Of a stretch of DNA of 64,000 bases, positions 62,202 to 64,000 are shown one piece after another. A program made the translations under genes and the position numbers. The notes below the pieces were generated by a model, which ran no database searches, was not told where the DNA came from, and worked only from the letters and a program-made list of their open reading frames with translations. The stretch is from Camelimonas lactis. Lineage in GTDB: Bacteria; Pseudomonadota; Alphaproteobacteria; Rhizobiales; Beijerinckiaceae. The stretch covers positions 1 to 64,000 of the forward strand of contig NZ_SLWL01000014.1 of assembly GCF_004342915.1 (NCBI RefSeq), written 5' to 3'. Positions within the stretch are counted from its first letter, which is position 1, and every line of letters starts with the position of its first letter.

Positions 62202-64000
62202 TCAGCCGGCCTTGCGCGACCACCAGCCGCTGCGACGTGGCCGGGCGGGGTCCGTCTCCTGGGTCAGAACCACGGTTTCCGGCTCTGGCGTCGCCGCGAC
62301 AATGCTGGCCGCGTCAGGCGCGGGCTCCGCCGCTGCGTCCGCAGGCTCCGTCTGCCCGGCGGCGGCTTCCCCGGTCTGCGGCTCGCTGGCGGTGACAGAA
62401 GGCTCCGCTGCGGCAGCGTCCGGCTGCGCCTGCTCGCTGGCGCCAAAGGGCGTCCAGCCGCCAGTCTCCACCACCGCGCTCTCGGCAAAGCCGGCGGGCT
62501 CGGCCGTGTCTCCCATGCGATAATCAGCCACCGGAGCAAGGGAAGGGCCGCCATCACGCTCATCGCGACGGCCGCCGCGGCGGCCGCGACGACGACGACG
62601 CCCGCCGCGCTCGCCAGCATCATCGCCCGCATCGTCGGTTGCGCCTTCGCCGGCGCCAGCTTCCTCGCTCACGGCCTCCTGGGCGGGGCCTTCACCGGCC
62701 AGGCCAGCATCAGCGTCGTCGCCGCCCGCATCCGCAACAGCATCGCGGTCATCATCGCCAACCTCACCAGCGGCGCCCTCAAAGCCGTTGTCGTCCTCTC
62801 CGCGACCACCACGACGGCGACGGCGGCGACGGCGGCGGCGGTTGTCGCTGTCGCCATTATCGCCGTTCTGCTCTCCGGCGGCAGCCGGGGCTTCCTCGCG
62901 CTCGTCCTCGCCGGCCTCGATCTCGATAGCCTCGCCCTCGATCGCCTGCGTGTCGTCAGCGAAGAAGCTCTCCAGCTGCACGCCCGTGGCCGGGGCCCGC
63001 GCCACGCCGGTCGCCGGTTCGCCGCGCTCCAGGTGGTAATGGGTCTGGCCGATCAGCGTGTCGTCCACCAGCACGCAGATCTCGACGCCGAAGCGCGATT
63101 CCAGATCGCGCAGATGGTTGCGCTTCTGGTTGAGGATATACAGCGCCACCTCGGTGCGGGTGCGGACATTGAGGTTGTGGCTGTTATTGCGGATCAGCGC
63201 TTCCTCCAGCATGCGCAGCACCTGCAGGGCGATCGACGGCACGGAGCGGACCGTGCCGGCGCCGGCGCAGTGCGGGCAGGGGATCGAGGAGCTTTCCAGC
63301 ACGCCGGTGCGGATGCGCTGGCGCGACATTTCCATCAGGCCGAATGGCGAGATGCGGCCCACCTGAATGCGGGCCCGGTCGTTCTTCAGGCACTCCTTGA
63401 GCTTCTTCTCAACCGCGCGGTTGTTGCGGCCTTCCTCCATGTCGATGAAATCGATCACGATCAGGCCGGCGAGGTCGCGCAGGCGAAGCTGACGGGAAAT
63501 CTCTTCCGCCGCTTCCAGATTGGTGCGCAGCGCCGTGTCCTCGATCGAGTGCTCACGGGTGGAGCGGCCCGAGTTCACGTCGATCGACACCAGCGCTTCC
63601 GTCGGGTTGATGACGATATAGCCGCCCGACTTCAGCGTGACATGGGTGGAGAACATGGCGTCGAGCTGCGGCTCCACGCCGTAATGGGCGTAAAGCGGCT
63701 GCGCGCCCTTGTACTGGCGCACCACGCCGGCGTTGTCCGGCATCAGCATGCGCATGAAATCACGCGCCTCGCTGAAACCGGCGTCGCCGGAAACCAACAC
63801 GTCGTCGATATCGCTGTTGTAGAGGTCGCGGATGGCGCGCTTGATCAGCGAGCCTTCCTCATAGACCAGGCACGGAGCTGAAGACTTGAGAGTGAGCTCG
63901 CGCACGCTCTCCCACAGGCGCAGCAGATACTCGAAATCGCGCGTCACTTCCTGGGGCGTGCGCGAGGCGCCGGCGGTGCGCAGAATGATGCCCATGCCCT
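62202..64000 (-). CDS. rne: Ribonuclease E (N-terminal part beyond the window)
   Basis: RNase E is the main mRNA-decay and rRNA-processing endonuclease and scaffold of the degradosome. The visible 599 codons cover the end of the 5'-sensor region, the DNase I-like catalytic domain (IDVNSGRST and VIDFIDMEEGRNN, with the metal-binding Asp residues), the zinc-link CPHCAGAG and the small domain. A disordered C-terminal half of about 250 residues follows, with an Arg run, acidic blocks and Ala/Pro/Glu-rich stretches. The last residues are RPRRSGWWSRKAG. A C-terminal GWW element is the PNPase docking site in Caulobacter RNase E. The S1 domain and start lie outside the window. Confidence 0.96.
   Translation of the reverse strand, partial: GMGIILRTAGASRTPQEVTRDFEYLLRLWESVRELTLKSSAPCLVYEEGSLIKRAIRDLYNSDIDDVLVSGDAGFSEARDFMRMLMPDNAGVVRQYKGAQPLYAHYGVEPQLDAMFSTHVTLKSGGYIVINPTEALVSIDVNSGRSTREHSIEDTALRTNLEAAEEISRQLRLRDLAGLIVIDFIDMEEGRNNRAVEKKLKECLKNDRARIQVGRISPFGLMEMSRQRIRTGVLESSSIPCPHCAGAGTVRSVPSIALQVLRMLEEALIRNNSHNLNVRTRTEVALYILNQKRNHLRDLESRFGVEICVLVDDTLIGQTHYHLERGEPATGVARAPATGVQLESFFADDTQAIEGEAIEIEAGEDEREEAPAAAGEQNGDNGDSDNRRRRRRRRRRGGRGEDDNGFEGAAGEVGDDDRDAVADAGGDDADAGLAGEGPAQEAVSEEAGAGEGATDDAGDDAGERGGRRRRRGRRGGRRDERDGGPSLAPVADYRMGDTAEPAGFAESAVVETGGWTPFGASEQAQPDAAAAEPSVTASEPQTGEAAAGQTEPADAAAEPAPDAASIVAATPEPETVVLTQETDPARPRRSGWWSRKAG

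Overview
The window reads as chromosomal DNA of a GC-rich alphaproteobacterium, most likely a member of the Hyphomicrobiales (Rhizobiales). Pointers are an E1-beta subunit of pyruvate dehydrogenase carrying its own lipoyl domain, the order ftsB-pdhA-pdhB-pdhC-lpd-lipA-coq10, the cluster coaD-cyclophilin-cyclophilin-queA-tgt, the run dsbA-aroQ-accB-accC-aat, an RNase E ending in a GWW motif, and an alphaproteobacterial-type LexA box. I cannot name the genus. It is almost all core genome: no insertion sequence, prophage, integrase or CRISPR array is visible.

Layout. 1-2.0 kb: a lytic transglycosylase fragment behind a 23-bp tandem repeat, tRNA-Lys, and a histidine-rich exported protein. 2.1-5.8 kb (-): opgG-opgH for periplasmic glucan. 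6.3-10.6 kb (+): glmU and glmS (UDP-GlcNAc supply) and a DUF502 membrane protein. 10.7-17.2 kb: recG (-) diverging from sdhE and mfd (+). 17.3-19.2 kb: divergent ohr/ohrR with palindromic operators and a FrnE-like DsbA protein. 19.3-28.3 kb: peptide-type solute-binding protein, IalB-family protein, small secreted protein, hspQ, a malyl-CoA lyase-like enzyme, a UbiH-family hydroxylase, TerC and a quinone oxidoreductase. 28.5-38.4 kb (+): ftsB, the pyruvate dehydrogenase genes, lpd, a GlsB-type membrane protein, lipA, coq10 and a VOC protein. 38.6-42.6 kb: an SOS-boxed 32-residue membrane peptide followed by dnaE. 43.1-47.4 kb: coaD, two cyclophilins, queA and tgt. 47.4-54.2 kb: membrane-anchored SGNH-like protein, lipoprotein, MFS transporter, thioesterase, tRNA-Glu, sirtuin, double cold-shock protein and DUF192 protein. 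54.3-58.8 kb (-): dsbA, aroQ, accB, accC, aat. 59.1-64.0 kb: aminotransferase and DHA2 transporter (+), then rne (-), cut by the window end.

Several genes work together. PdhA/PdhB/PdhC/Lpd form pyruvate dehydrogenase, and LipA makes the cofactor its lipoyl domains need. GlmS and GlmU feed envelope synthesis. AccB and AccC are two parts of acetyl-CoA carboxylase. Mfd, RecG and DnaE serve DNA repair and replication.

The most interesting item is the small gene at 38729-38827. It has an excellent ribosome-binding site, encodes a single-span 32-residue peptide, and sits 31 bp behind a perfect GAAC-N7-GAAC LexA box just upstream of dnaE. That architecture matches SOS-induced division inhibitors such as Caulobacter SidA. 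A second theme is short tandem repeats in front of genes (23 bp x4, 14 bp x2, 15 bp x4, 14 bp x3).
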